Source: Amylostereum areolatum (taxonomy: Eukaryota > Basidiomycota > Agaricomycetes > Russulales > Stereaceae). Taken from it: 64,000 nucleotides of DNA. Location of the stretch: the NCBI GenBank assembly GCA_012932865.1, contig SAXG01000094.1, positions 1-64,000 of the forward strand, read 5' to 3'. Position numbers and translations under genes: made by a program. Every line of letters begins with the position of its first letter. Position 1 is the stretch's first letter. The notes under the pieces were generated by a model, which did no database searches, was not told the DNA's origin, and was given only the letters and a program-made list of their open reading frames with translations. This document shows, piece by piece, positions 9,954 to 21,655 of this stretch.

Positions 9954-11585
9954 TCAGTCGACCAACCCTTGCGGGGATTGAATATTGAACGAGAGACCCA
10001 CCGATGCAAACAGAGGACACGCCTTACTTCCCGCAACTGATCCTTCAAGTTTACCGCCTCTAGAACTTCCATATGTGCACCTTCGCATTTCCGGAAACTC
10101 TATCCTTCTAGCGACAATTGTCGTCAGCGCCAACTTGAAAAAACAGATTGCATAAAAACTCGCTATCGTGGCAACGATACTATCCTCTCCAAGCGAGAGG
10201 CGCAACCCTTTCACATTGTTCATCACAAAGTCGTCCGGGAGCGTCATCGTGGTGACGATGCATGGTAATTTCGTCACGATGGACGTGTCCTCCTCCCATG
10301 GGCCATGGATAGACGTCTCGTGGATGACCCTCCAAGGCCGTGTACCGTGGGGGTCGTCAGCTTCAATGCGTGCCGCGCGAGCGACACGTCGCGGATGGTA
10401 ATCGTATAATTCGAGAAACCATGTTCCGTCACCTTCCTGAGAGAATGTCAGGTGACGTGAACCAAACAGACGCTGATCGAGCATTCTTTCTGGACTATGA
10501 TATTTGAGTGGTACCGCAGTTAAGCGGGTGTGTTTGGGGCCCCACTCATTCCAGGGAACAACTTGAACCGGATTGCTAGCCCCGTTTTTGATGTAAGGAG
10601 AAAGCGACTGGGATCGGAAAACAAGGCTGTACGTGTTGGTGTCACTGTCAGTCTGGATCCGGACGCAAACGAGTATTCCATCGTCGGGGTCTTCGGAGAA
10701 ATCGCCCAGCGGTTGTAGGCTTGAACCACACCAAGGACGGGCAAGACCTCCAAGTTCGACCGCCAGCCTGACATATCGCATTATGTTTGGTAGCGCGAAC
10801 TTGAGCACGGGATGGGTACTGCCACTCGGTATGTGGTATACATCGAGATAGGCGTCCTCGTTGCTCGTCGGGGAAGGCGACAATAAGATGTATTCCGGGG
10901 AGAGGAAGGTGAACCCAGAGAGGAAGGTGAACCCAATCCCTCTCGTCGGTAGGTTCTATGTAAAAAATTGCGAAGTCCCGTCCGGAGTGAGTGAATACGT
11001 CTGTTTGAACGAGAAAATGCTGCTCACGTTTACGATGGAACCAGATCTCCAATCCAAGATCTTAATGGTGTTACCCAAAATACTGACCAAGCAAAAAAAT
11101 CTCCAAAAATGCGGCTCCCATAGCGTGTGGAATGGAGAGGGCTTTCAATAGTGGGGGAAGTTGTATGTGTCGCTAGCGGATGGGGTGAAGCGGCAGAAAG
11201 CGTCAGGAAATACATCCGTCGCACATTCCTGTGCCGTCGTCAGACGAGGTACATGAGGGTAAACCACTACTCACCCGATCCGATCCGCGCACACCATCAA
11301 ATCTTGGGAGATATCAACGTGGAGAATGTCTAGGTCCGTTGTAAAACTCCATTGTCGCTCGGGGACGGAGCGCAGAGCTGACGGGAGTTGGGTGATCGTG
11401 TAATGCATGGGCCATGCATTTGAAGTAGACACCATAAAAGTTTGGGGCCATGGTATGTCCTGTTCAAGGGGATGGTCCAAAGTCACTTTCGCCGTCGGGC
11501 GCAGATTCCGCCACGCTTCTTCGTGCGCTCTCAGTCGTTCCAGGGATTCTTTCAGATTTGAGCTCGATCCACTGCCACGGTGCAT
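9954..11585 (-). CDS. F-box-family-like protein, C-terminal domain; N-terminal F-box not seen
   Basis: The first exon is readable from 11585 (NLKESLERLRAHEEAWRNLRP), ending at a GTGAGT donor near 11274. Later exons include ILDWRSGSIVNVSS (around 11050) and a long one from about 10883 (SNEDAYLDVYHIPSG ... RHLTFSQEGDGTWFLELYDY). This layout, with an AW-x-x-L start, an 'x-DW-x-x-G' strand and repeated beta-strand blocks, is what I recall of large basidiomycete F-box families whose C-terminus is propeller-like. No F-box is found before 11585, so either a 5' exon is missed or the gene is truncated. The exact splice sites in 10884-11270 are not resolved, and the true 3' end may lie in a further short exon. 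Confidence 0.45.
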
Positions 11586-12121
11586 GCCGCATGCGAAGAG
11601 AAGGATAGAGTATTGGAGAGAGACGTCATTCCGGATTAGATCGTCAAGGATATGCGACGTCTGAGATGGCTGTGGTCAACCTGGAGTAGAGATCGTTCGC
11701 ACGGCGTGCTCACCAGTTGGCACGATAGCAGAGTCTGAACGTCCAGCAACCCCAAAATCTTCAAAATGAGCTCCGCTGGGAGCTGAAGCAGCGCATTCCC
11801 CTCGTGTTGGGGCATGCTGCAACGTGTAGCAGCAGGGATGAGCCGCAGTTGGGCTTGAGCAATGTGATCCCGAGGACGAGATTAGTGTTTGGGCAATGTT
11901 CGCGATGTCGGGGACGATTTTGCACGCTCTTGTCGGGCTGGCGTGTCTTGACGACGAGTGTTGAATGTTGTTGTGCCAGGAAAAGAAACAATTGGGGACA
12001 AATAAGCGGGGGGGCGGGAAAGATGTCGGGGCACGAGGCGACGCGGCGCCGACAAACAGAATATAAGCCCCTTGTCTCTTACCACGACCTCGTTTTCTCC
12101 CCTTCCTCAACGTCATCCACG
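11586..12121. other. Intergenic, head-to-head spacer
   Basis: Region between the divergent genes at 11585 (minus) and 12122 (plus). It probably holds both promoters. I see no conserved element beyond a pyrimidine-rich stretch before 12122 (cccttcctcaacgtcatcc), common upstream of fungal start codons. Confidence 0.5.
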
Positions 12122-14272
12122 ATGGCCGACACCCGCTCCCCCGTGGACCCCCCATCCAAGTCACCAACCCCCCCGACGCTCGATATCCATAATAACAACA
12201 ATTCTGGTGTGTCTCCATCTATCGGTGGCCAACGCCCGACGATAATCGTTTCCTCTCAGACGTCGCCATCCCTCAGAAGAGAGAACGCGAGGTGTCCCTC
12301 GAACCACCCACGCCACACCCCGACGATAATGTACGTGTCCACGCTGGCCCCAACGTCCATTTACTAAGGTCCGAACCAGGACGCCGAAACGAAACACTCG
12401 CGAGAAAAGGACTCGCGCGCGCCGGCCAAGAAGAACCGAATCCATCTGTCCACCACCGCAGAAGAGGTTGACACCGAGATCGAGGTCGACCCCTCTGATG
12501 CTCCCGAGGATGACGAGGACGTTGCGGGCGATGGGGGCCAGGACACCCCACTGAGCGAGTCTCCGCCGCACGAGACCAAGATGCGCCAAATCAGCCAGGG
12601 CGTCGAGGACATCAACTGGCGCAACCGTCAGACCTCCCTCCAGGACAACCTGCTCAAGACTCCCAACACCGAGCACGCCCCCTTACACCCGCCCGCGGCT
12701 GCGAGCCCCAAGCCGACCATCATGGACATATCGCAGGAGGAGAACGCCGAACACGCATCCTCCCCCAACGACCAAGACCAGATAAGGACCGTTCGTCCGA
12801 AATCGTCTCTCATGGACCTCTCTCAAGACGATCCGACCACGAACGCCTGCAAGAACAAGAACTCCACTCGTCTGCCGTCGCCGTCGTCCGACAACCCGGA
12901 CACGGACGCTGTGGCGGCCAAACGGCCACGCGACGACGCCGATCAAGACGACAACCCGCGGGTGACGAAGCGGCCGACGCCACCCCCCGCCGACGTGGCT
13001 GGGCCCTCGAAACCCGCGCGCAAACGGTCCGCGTCTCCTCCCCAGACCAAACCCGCGCCCACTCCGATCTTCGTGAGTATTCTTCTTGCTGTGTTCCCCG
13101 ACTTCGATCTGACCTTGTCCTGATTTAGGGCGGCGGCTTCCTCGCTTACGCCTCCGCGTCCTCGCCCTTCGCTGCAACGAAGGGCCCCTCCCTCTTCGGC
13201 TCCAAGCCTCCCCCTTCGCCGTCGCCGTCTCCCTGGTCGACGCCCAACCTCACGTCTCCCTCGGCAAAGAGCCCACCCGCCTCTCCAAAGCCCGCCTTCG
13301 CGATCGCCCAGACACCGGCCAAGCGCACCGGCTTCGAAGCCTTCGCCAATGTTTCTCCCTTCGCGGCCGCGGCCGCCGCCCGTTCCAAGTCGCCTGTGCG
13401 GAGCAAGTCGCCCGTCCGTCGGTCGGGGCCGAGTCAATCCAACATGATCGTGTTCTCCACTTACGCTTCCGGGGGCGCTCAGGGTCTCTTCGGGAGCAAC
13501 AGCGGCCCAGCCGCGAAGCGCGCACGCGCGGGCAGCCCAGGAGACTTCTTCGACAAGGGTGAGGAGGCGAGCAAGGCCGCGAGCGAGACGCCCAGCCAGG
13601 ACGGGAGCTCCGACAGCAGCGAGGACAGCGGCCGCGAGAAGACGTTCGGGGAACGGCTGCGGGCGGAACGAGGCGAAGAAAACGGGGAGGCGGAGAGTGC
13701 GATATGGGGCGAGGCGCGCAAGGCGACGGAACTGTCAGAGCAGGACGGTGCGTTTTTCTCTTTTTCTTTCCTTCCTTGGTTCTGGTGGACTCATGCGACA
13801 TGTCTCCTCTCGTGCAGTTCTCACCGGGGAGGAAGGCGAGAAGACCGTGCATCATGTGCGCGGGAAGCTGTTCGTGCTCGAGCAGAACCAGTGGCGAGAG
13901 AAGGGCACGGGCACCCTCCGTTTGAATGTTCGCGAGACCGACGATGGTGGCGCACGCCTTGGTACGTTCCTCCTCGTCCTTCGTCTGATTGGGGTTCTCA
14001 TTCACGTGGGGATAGTTATGCGCAAAGACGCGGTATACACCGTGCTGCTCAACGTCCCGCTCTTCTGCGGCATGAGCTGCTCGATCGCGCAGGACCCGCG
14101 CTATCTCCGATTCAGCGTCATCGAGGCGGGAGGGACGACTCATTACAACCTGCGTGTACTTTGTTTTCACCCCTTCCTACATTGTGCGTCGTGCTGATGG
14201 TCGATGCAGGTGGGCACCGCGGCCGCGGCCGAATCGCTTTTGACCTCGATCAAGTACAGGATCCCGTCATGA
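12122..14272 (+). CDS. RanBD1-domain protein, Yrb2/Hba1-like nuclear transport factor
   Basis: Seven exons join in frame: 12122-12206, 12260-12330, 12380-13072, 13129-13747, 13818-13961, 14016-14155 and 14210-14272, giving 604 codons plus stop. The N-terminal two thirds is Ser/Pro/Asp-rich and low complexity, with basic NLS-like patches (QKREREV, AKRPRDD, ARKRSAS). Short aromatic motifs (GGGFLAYASASSPF, KRTGFEAFANVSPF) resemble nucleoporin-type FG/F repeats. The C-terminus (about residues 488-600) is a Ran-binding domain: TGEEGEKTVHHVRGKLF, QWREKGTGTLRLN, RLVMRKDAVYTVLLNVPLF. Such proteins bind RanGTP and assist Crm1-dependent export at the nuclear pore. Yrb2/Hba1 have the same order of parts; Nup2/Nup50-type proteins are the main alternative. 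It looks intact. Confidence 0.85.
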
Positions 14273-14834
14273 CCGACGACGGTGTAGAAGCAGGGGGGGG
14301 GATATCGTAGGTCTCGGACAGTTGACGTCGTCTTATACTATTTCCGCGTCTGTTTTGCGATGCTTGAATTTACGTCGTGACCATTCAATATCCAATGTTC
14401 TGCACGAGAGGCAAAGCTGGGCCTAGTATTCAAAGGCGTTCATCCCCGCGGTCTTTCTTTGTACGTTCTTAGGGTTACTAGCAGAATCAGTGAGCATCAG
14501 AGTTTCATGTACTTGAGAGCCACCTTTGTCGGATGCTTCGGATGCTTGAAGCTCGAAGCTTGAAGCTTGAAGCTTGAAGCTTGAAGGCTTGTACGAGCAC
14601 TACGAGGTCTGAAGGAAACTTCGACCCGACCTTGAGTCGAACCTCAATGTCAGAAGGGTACCGCACGTGATGGGAAAAATACCATTTGCAACCAGCCGCG
14701 TCGCGAAATTGTCGTTTTGCTGCTTCAGCCTTTGGATAGTCAGGACTGAAACAAATTCGTACGTGCCATTCCGTTCTCAAAGGATACGAGCGAGCTCGAC
14801 CCACTGGCTGTCACAACAACCACCTTCAAGGACA
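14273..14834. other. Intergenic with a HindIII-motif tandem repeat
   Basis: Contains the 3' UTR of the RanBD gene, the small tandem repeat at 14549-14587 and the presumed DHFR promoter. No gene is supported here. Confidence 0.5.
14549..14587. repeat. 7-bp tandem repeat gaagctt
   Basis: About five copies of gaagctt/gaagctc in a row; each holds the palindrome AAGCTT. It lies about 250 bp upstream of the dihydrofolate reductase start. Confidence 0.85.
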
Positions 14835-15544
14835 ATGTCCCGTCTAACCCTCATCGTCGCCGCCACCCCCACCCATGGCATCGGCAAGAACGCAGGCCTG
14901 CCATGGCGTCTCCCCAAAGAGATGGCCTACTTCGCTCGGGCGACGACGAACGCCCCAGAGGGAACGACGAACGCGGTCATTATGGGACGCAACACCTGGG
15001 AGAGCATCCCGCCCAAGTTCCGTCCCCTACCCCGTCGTGCGAACGTCGTCGTCTCGCGGAACGAGGAGTATAGGTGCGCTTGGGTCCGTCAGTATACATG
15101 GACAGTGTATCTTATACTCTGGAAAGAGCACAAGGGATGGATGGTGCAGACGGTGCGGTAGTGCGATCAAGTTTGACGGAGGCCCTGCGCCATCTATCGA
15201 CCCGTCCGAGCGCGACCCATCGCCGGTTCATCATCGGAGGCGCATCCCTCTACTCGGAGTCCCTCTCTCTTCCCCGACCCCCGTCTTCCGAGGACTCGCC
15301 GTACGTCGACAGAGTGCTGCTCACGCGCGTCCTCGCGCCCGCCTTCGACGACTGCGATGTCTTCGTTCCGGAGCTCGCGCACATGGTGGGGGGCGCGACG
15401 GTGGGCGTTGTTGCGCCGGTGGACGGGTCGTGGAAGAGGTCGTCGCACGAGGAGCTCAGGGCGTGGGTGGGGTTCGAGGTTCCGGAGGGGGTTCAGGAGG
15501 AGAAGGGGGTGCGGTACGAGTTTCAGATGTGGGTCCGGGCGTGA
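14835..15544 (+). CDS. DFR1: Dihydrofolate reductase
   Basis: Reduces 7,8-dihydrofolate to tetrahydrofolate with NADPH, feeding thymidylate, purine and methionine synthesis. Two exons, 14835-15073 and 15127-15544 (53-nt intron, GTGCGC...AAAG), give 218 residues, normal for a fungal DHFR. Diagnostic motifs: [20 protein letters not shown] (residues 8-27), with Trp24 and the catalytic acid Glu29; [10 protein letters not shown] (50-59), the NADPH-binding loop; [15 protein letters not shown] (114-122) at the Gly-Gly turn; and the end YEFQMWVRA. The 15127 acceptor is the only AG that keeps frame into [10 protein letters not shown]. It appears intact. Confidence 0.93.
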
Positions 15545-15991
15545 ATCGGAGGTGAACGCGGTGGTGAGTGCACGCTACTTCACAGAATCACATACCATGC
15601 TGATCGTTTCAATATATGTCTGATGCAGCATGGTGTGCGGTGTGCAAGGCAGGTGCACGCCCTCGGCCATTATTTAACTCAGAATCAGTGTTGAACAGAA
15701 GTGAAAATCGCATCGTCAGCTGGTGGGTTCGCGCCGAGCGGTCTGCGTGCATATATTTTTGTCGTGATGCCAGTAATAACATCTTCAGGCGAAGGGCGGA
15801 GCGAGCTGGATCCCGCCGTCACGATTAAGGATCACTGCGCCATATTCAATACAGTGGGAACGAGACCTTGATAAATTTCCATCACTGGCCAGGTCACCAG
15901 GCTGTACACACTGACCCTTCTCCATGGTATAAGGGTCATGATCGACCGCGAGCTCGAGAGCTGCACTTTTCTCTTCGTCTTTCCATCAATC
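15545..15991. other. Intergenic, nothing recognised
   Basis: Spacer between the DHFR gene and the broken MDR gene. A possible earlier ATG for the latter lies at 15938 in the same frame. Confidence 0.45.
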
Positions 15992-16640
15992 ATGTTTTGC
16001 AATAAAACATCTCCCTCCACCACAGCGGCTCCGCCGTCCACTTCGCACGTCGACTCCAAAGGGATCCCACTCACGCAGCGCGCGTGGCGCGTCGTGCGCA
16101 AAGGCGTGCCGCGGGACGCGCTCAATTTCGAGGCGGACCTGCCTGTTCCGCGGGACTTGCCTCTGGGCCATGTCCTGCTCAAGGTCCAAGCCGCCGCCCT
16201 CAACCCGATGTGCGTCTTTTCCCTCGTGGCGTTGACCTCCTCGGTCATGGAGGCCAATTAAACGGAGGCTTACGAGCGCGGCTGCCCGGCTCGGTCCTGC
16301 AGCGGATACCAGCTCATGAAGCTCCAGCCCAATGTCCTCGCCAACCGTCCCGCGATCGCAGAGTACGAGCTCGCGGGGACCGTCGTGGATCCGAACGGGA
16401 CGCAGTGGTCCGTCGGGGACCCGGTCGTTGCGCACCTCCCCCTTAGTTCATACCACTTCCCTCGTCGCTCTGATCACCCACATCACCGACGGAGCGCGTC
16501 CTCGTTCGCCGGCGGAGCGCGTCCTCGTTCCCATGCGCATGTTTACCGCTCCGTCCTGCGATGCTCCGGCGCCGCGCGGGAGACGTCCGCCCACTGCCCC
16601 TGCGCGGGGTCGAAGTGCGGTACGGTATCACGTATCACAA
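15992..16640 (+). pseudogene. Truncated zinc-type alcohol dehydrogenase / quinone oxidoreductase (MDR), N-terminal domain only
   Basis: Exon 1 (ATG 15992 or 15938, to 16209) encodes TQRAWRVVRKGVP...LPLGHVLLKVQAAALNP, the GroES-like start of MDR enzymes. Intron 16210-16302 (GTGCGT...CTGCAG) joins to GYQLMKLQPNVLANRPAIAE, then YELAGTVVDPNGTQWSVGDPVVA. After about 16440 the frame loses similarity; AERVLVPMRMF in another frame may be the next piece. The whole NAD(P)-binding Rossmann domain and the C-terminal part are missing, because the minus-strand RING gene ends at 16843. MDR enzymes are about 340-370 residues; about 150 remain here. It is a broken gene, probably non-functional. Confidence 0.7.
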
Positions 16641-16842
16641 GCGTAAGTAAACCTTCGTCACCATCCATGTACGGTACGTACATACCCCATCCGCGTGAGT
16701 CTCGACTCTCGCACGTCTATGTATGCCACACGAGTCACAACAGCACCGTGGACCCTGCCCCCCGCGCGCGCGCGTCGCAGCGTCATAAGCACCAAACAAA
16801 TCGAAAAAGGGCGGCTGGAGCAGCGCGCCGGCGACGTCCCGC

Positions 16843-18211
16843 TCAGCGGCGCGCGCCGAGCCCCGGCGACTGCAACAGCCTGCCCCCGAACGGGCGCACG
16901 TCCGGCTCGAGGAACATCAGCTCGTCCTCCGACTCGTCCTCGTCCTCGTCCCCGTCCCCGTCCTCGTCCCCGTCCCCGTCCTCGTCCTCGTCCGCGGACA
17001 CCAGCACGACGCGCGGCATCGGCGGCGGGGGCGGGGGCGCGCACCCGCGCATGAGGCGGCGCCCGCGGAAGATGGGCGGGGCGTCGGCGGGGGTCTTGTT
17101 GGCGAGCGGGGAGGACGACGCCATGGAGGAGGAGGCGGAAGAAGAAGAGGAGGAGGCGGAGGAGGCGGAGATGCCGCGGTTGCGGGTTGGGTTGCCAGGA
17201 GGCGCGTGAGGGGAGGGGTTGGGGATCGGGGCGGCGGCGGCGGAGGCGGAAGAAGAGGGGGCGAGGCGCGGACGTTTGGGGATGCGGAGCATGGGTCTGT
17301 TGTTGACGGTCTCGACGCGGTCGGCGCGGGAGGGCGAGCTGAGAAAGTCGGGGAGGTCGAGCGGGCTGCTTTTGCGCTTGATCGGGGCGGGGTTTGAGGA
17401 GGCGGAGGCGGTGGAGGCGGAGGCGGAGGTTGAGGGGCGGAGAGCGGGTTTGGAGGGGGAGGGGGAGGGGAGAGCGAGGTTGGCGAGGCTGGGGGGCGAG
17501 TTAGGATGGATGTCGAGAAGAGGCGGCTGGGAAAGCGAGAGCACGCACCGCTCCTTCAGATCGAGATACTTGCCCTTGGCGGCGTCGTACTTCCTGCGCA
17601 TGTCCCCCGCCTCGCGCCTCGCGGCGTCCGCCTCCTGGCGCGCGCGCTGCTCCCCCGCCTGGTGTTCGCGCGCGGCGGCGATGCTGGCCTCGTTGCGGTC
17701 GAGGAGCAGCAGCTTGTCGCTGTGGAGGGCGGTCACGCGGGCCTGGAGCGTGGCGAGCTGGGTCTTGAGCGCGTCGAGCTCGGCGGGGGATGCGGCGGGC
17801 GCGGGCGCGTCGAGGTAGACGCGTCGGACGGCGGGCGCGATGAACATGCGGTACTTTTTGGGGACGAGGGGCAGGTCCGGGGTGACTGTATGCGCGGGGT
17901 GAGCGGGGTGGTTGGGCGGGGGAGTCGCAGGCGGAGGTGGAGGACGTACCGATGGGGAAGGGGGCGCGGCAGGTGGGGCATATGGAGTGGATCGGATCGG
18001 AAGAGGCGCGGATGTGGGATTTGAGGCAGCCGTCGCAGCTCATGTGTCCTGTCGCGCGCGCGCGCATACATCCACCGTCGTCGTCGTCAGCCCACGTTCC
18101 GTATGCCAGCGCTCAACCGAGTGCGCGCGCGGACTCACCGCAGGGGGTCGCCACGGGGTCCTTGAGCCTGTCGAGGCATATGGGGCACTGAAGTCCAGCG
18201 GAGTCGGACAT
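16843..18211 (-). CDS. RING-finger (C3HC4) protein with coiled coil, probable E3 ubiquitin ligase
   Basis: Three exons on the minus strand, 18211-18139, 18048-17950 and 17885-16843, give 404 residues in frame. The RING domain is complete and split by intron 1: C9-P-I-C12, C24-G-H26, C29-D-G-C32, C48-P-T-C51. Residues about 85-170 form a charged coiled coil (LDALKTQLATLQARVTALHS ... EQRARQEADAARREAGDMRR). The C-terminal half is Ser/Pro/Ala-rich, with an acidic Asp-Glu run encoded by a GTCCTC-type hexamer repeat on the plus strand (about 16925-16990). RING proteins of this kind bind an E2 enzyme and promote ubiquitin transfer. The specific family is not identified, and the substrate is unknown. 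Confidence 0.8.
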
Positions 18212-18948
18212 GGCGGGAGGGGAGGGCGGTGGGACGCGGAGGGGATCGATGGAGACGGGGAAGAGGCTGAGGACAGGTTGCAATCGGACGAGGCCACGCG
18301 GCGGCGCCCTCGTTCGTTACATAATACGGAGAGTCCACGTGACCGTGACCGGGGGGTGCCTTACTTATCGCGGGGCAAGCGACACATCGGCGGGCGACGC
18401 AAATAAATCTGACCTCCCTTCCGCCTCGCTCTTTCCTCTACTTCTCGTTCGACCGCGCGCAGAGCAGAACCCGCTCTTTCTACCCTTCTTGGATACTGTT
18501 CGCCCCCTGGCTGGCGCGACACCCCGCACCGCCGTCCGTTTATACAGGTCACAGCGTTGCAGCACGAGGCCGGACGCCACGCTCGTCCCTATCCGCCCAC
18601 TTGGACCTACTGTCTCCGGTCGACGGGCCATACACCTCGTAAGGAGAAGAAGAGGCGCTGGAAAGCGTCAAAGCTGCGCAGAAGATAGAGAACGAGGCCC
18701 GTGCTTTGTTTGGCCTTTGACCTCCTCAGTCGTCAGTTCCACTTCCGCCGCTGCAGAGCGCACGCCTCCCACTCTGACACAGGGGGCAGCACTTCCTCCC
18801 CGTTCTACGCAGATCGCATCTCGAGTATTCCTGGTTCAAACTGAGGGCACGGCTGCCAGCACAGTCCGCGAACACGTTCCCTTCGTCGCACCAGCGCATC
18901 GCCCCGCAAGCGAGTCCACATCAACTCATCTCAAGACCGCGCCATCGA
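18212..18948. other. Divergent promoter region between the RING and She3-like genes
   Basis: A plus-strand frame is open by chance across this stretch (from 18210 into 20378), but its translation has no conserved motif and is out of frame with the She3-like exons. I read the region as two head-to-head promoters and a 5' UTR. Confidence 0.55.
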
Positions 18949-20917
18949 ATGTCGCTCATATCCCCCGGCCGTCCGCCTTCTCGACCGTCCTCGGTCAACT
19001 CCTTCCGCTCGACGACGCCTATCGGTCGCTCCTACAGCCCCTCGCTGTCCACCGACGACCCCGGTGCGCGCCTTCTCATTCACTTCCCTTCGCTTCCCTT
19101 CGCTTCACGTCGCCCGACCTTCTAACCTCGTTCTCGCCACCAGTCCTCATCCGCAACCAAATGTCCACCCTCCGCCACTCCATCCGCCACCAACAGGCCC
19201 AACTCCAGCACCTCGAATCCGCCCTCCAGCTCGCGCCCCGTCGGCCCATCACCCCGATGCAGCCCTCCCCGCCCTCCTCGCCCTTGCCCCCCGCCGCGAA
19301 CGGCACCGGCGCCTCCCCGCCCTCCCCGAGCCCGCTCACGCTCAAGGCGAGCAGGCGGCGGTCGAGCTTCGAGACGCTCGCGAGCCTCGCGGGGCCCGAG
19401 TCCAGTCTGCCCCTGCCGCTGCCGAAGCGCGAGCGCGAGCAGGGGATGGGCTCGTCCATTCGCGAGGGCATCCCGATGGAGTTCGGAGGCGCGGGCCCGT
19501 CGAGGGAGGGATACGGGTACGCTTACAAGCGGCAGTCCAGTCCGACACGCACCCTCAGCCGTGCGTTCCCTTCTCTCTCTCTCCCTCCCTCCCCCTCTCT
19601 CTTTCATTTCGTCGCATGTCTGACGCCTCCTCTTTCGTCACTTGCAGGAATACCGGTCTCCTCCGTAGGTACGTGCCCCGCGTTCTTTTTCTCTTTCTCT
19701 ATCGGTCATGCAGACGCCTTCGTCTCACCTTTCTCAGGCCCGTCCGAGTCTGACGTCGTCCCCCGTCTCTCCACAGGCAACGCGCGCGCGCTCGCGGAGG
19801 AGGTGAACACGCCGCCGCGGTACCCGCACTCGCACTCCAACTCCAACTCCAACTCGACCTCCCTCTCCCTCTCCTCCTCCACCCCGCTCTCCTCCTCCGC
19901 CTCCGCCGACAACCTCCGCCCGCCGTCCTCGCCCTCCGCCAACAGCAGCGGCACCCCCTCCCCGACGACCGTCAAGCGCATGTCCCTCACCCCCGGCGGC
20001 ACGACCAAGGTCCTCGCCGACCTCCAGACGGGCGTGATCAACGCCCGCAACGCGCTCGAGAACACCAAGGCGCAGCTCCGGCTCTCCCAGCGGAGCGTCG
20101 CGCAGCTCACGCGGCAGACGGAGGATCTGAAGGACGTGCGCGAGCGGCTGCGGCTCGAGAACGAGGGGCTGAACAACGTGGTCGCGCGGAAGGAGCGGCT
20201 GCTGCAGGAGGTGCGCCCTTCCCCCCTTCCCTCCTTCCCTCCTTCCTTCCTTCCTGCCTGCCTTTTGGGCGCTCCGTTTGCTTGGGGGCGGGGGAGGGAG
20301 CTGACGCGTGCGGTCTGCAGGTCCTGGAGCGCGCGCGCAAGGCGGAGGCGGAGGCGGCCACGCTCAAGACGCAGGTGAAGACCGAAGGCGCGAGCACGAA
20401 AAAGTCGCTGAAGGAGATGGAGGCCGCGCTGGCGGAGTCGAGCGCGCTCTCGTCCAAGTCGGAGCGGGAGTACGTCACGCTGCGGGACGCGGTGCGCGCG
20501 CTGAAGGAGGGGTGGGCGGCGGACGTGGGCGCGCTGAAGGAGGAGATGCGCGCGCGGGAGGAGCGGTGGCGGGCGGAGGTGGAGGCGCTGCGGGGGATGA
20601 AAGACGCGCTGCGGAAGGAGGCGGAGGGGCGGCGGGCGGCGGTGGAGAAGGCGGAGGGGCTGAGGGGGGAGGCGAGCCGGGTCGAGAAGGCGGTCGAGGA
20701 CGCGTTTCGGGCGGAGATCGAGGGGCTGAGGACGATGCTGGAGAGGTCGGAGAAGGAGCACGCGAAGGCGGGCAGGACGGCGGAGTGAGTCCTGTCATTG
20801 TTTATTCGGTGGGTCACGGATGCTGACCACGGGCGTTGCAGACATCTCGCGGGCGAGCTGGCCAGGCTGCGGCGGCTCATGCAGTCTGCGCCTCCGCCGG
20901 ACGACGCGCCGTCGTGA
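18949..20917 (+). CDS. She3-like (SWI5-dependent HO expression protein 3-like) coiled-coil protein
   Basis: Six exons join in frame: 18949-19063, 19144-19560, 19648-19668 (a 21-nt micro-exon), 19777-20210, 20321-20784 and 20842-20917, about 508 residues. The N-terminus is Ser/Pro-rich (MSLISPGRPPSRPSSVNSF) with a short helix (LRHSIRHQQAQLQHLESAL). From about residue 210 there is a long coiled coil: VLADLQTGVINARNALENTK, QLTRQTEDLKDVRERLRLEN, then ARKAEAEAATLKTQVK and SLKEMEAALAESSALSSKSE. It ends HLAGELARLRRLMQS. Basidiomycete proteins of this pattern are annotated as She3-like. In yeast She3 links She2-bound mRNA to the myosin Myo4 for ASH1 mRNA transport. Whether this basidiomycete protein has that role is inference. 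Confidence 0.7.
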
Positions 20918-21655
20918 CCAGTCTCGGTTTTCGGTTTTCGTCTTCGCCTCTCTCCTCTCCTCTCCTCTCCTCTCCTCTCCTCTCCTCTCCCCGCCCACCT
21001 CCCATCTTACAGCAACCACGCGATCTTTCGGACCACGATCTAGTTTCCCGTTTTGTTTTACGCCTGTGTCTAGTTTCGTCAGTTATATCTCGGTCCCAAG
21101 CCCTGGCTCCAGCTTCGTGTTGCATACCATACCGTTACCATACCACGCCTCTCGCCAGCGGCCCACGTCTGGCATCCCACGCTCGCTTTGCAGTCGAATC
21201 CAATCTCAGTCCGTCTCGGTCTCGTACATAGGGGTTAAACGTTAAACGTTAAGAGAGGGGGTCGCTTATACGCGTTGCCGGGGGAAAACACGGCGGTGGA
21301 CAGCTGCGGCTTGGGGTCTACAAATTGGCCTGAATACAGGCATCATGCTCGAGCACGGAAAGTCGTCGGGGGCGCCCTTAGAGCGAACGTACAAGCCTAC
21401 AAGGTCGCACATGTGTCCCTCGGTCTACCACTTGACATAAAGCCTCTCAGTCGGGACTCGGGGGCAAGTGCAGTCAAGTTGAACTCGTCGAACTTTGAAA
21501 TCAAAAAGCGCGCATCACATGTTTCGTGTCTGATGAAAGACGGTTGGAGGCAGTCGCCGATGCCGGGGCTGACTTACTTATATGTCCTCCCCCTGACACC
21601 ATCCGCCCTTCCCCACATTTCTCCCTCCCCTCACCCTCTCCCCCGCATTCTTCCC
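20918..21655. other. Intergenic with TCTCC microsatellite
   Basis: Holds the 3' UTR of the She3-like gene, the TCTCC repeat (20951-20990) and a short direct repeat (aaacgttaaacgtta, about 21236-21251). The promoter of the nitronate monooxygenase gene should lie here. No gene is supported. Confidence 0.5.
20951..20990. repeat. TCTCC pentamer microsatellite
   Basis: About eight copies of TCTCC just downstream of the She3-like stop codon. Confidence 0.9.

Noticed and set aside
16316..17209. Plus-strand open frame across the RING gene
   Set aside because: After the MDR fragment it is antisense to the hexamer-repeat and Ser-rich exon of the RING gene; no independent support.
18210..20378. 722-codon plus-strand open frame
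   Set aside because: Its first part is out of frame with the She3-like start and has no conserved motif; later parts include introns with good splice sites. It is open because of GC-rich composition.
20475..20880. Minus-strand Ser/Pro-rich frames under the She3-like coiled coil
   Set aside because: Antisense of a GC-biased coiled-coil exon; low-complexity translation only.
21236..21251. Telomere-like repeat (gttaaacgttaaacgttaa)
   Set aside because: Only two to three units of a 7-mer that is not TTAGGG; too short to be telomeric.
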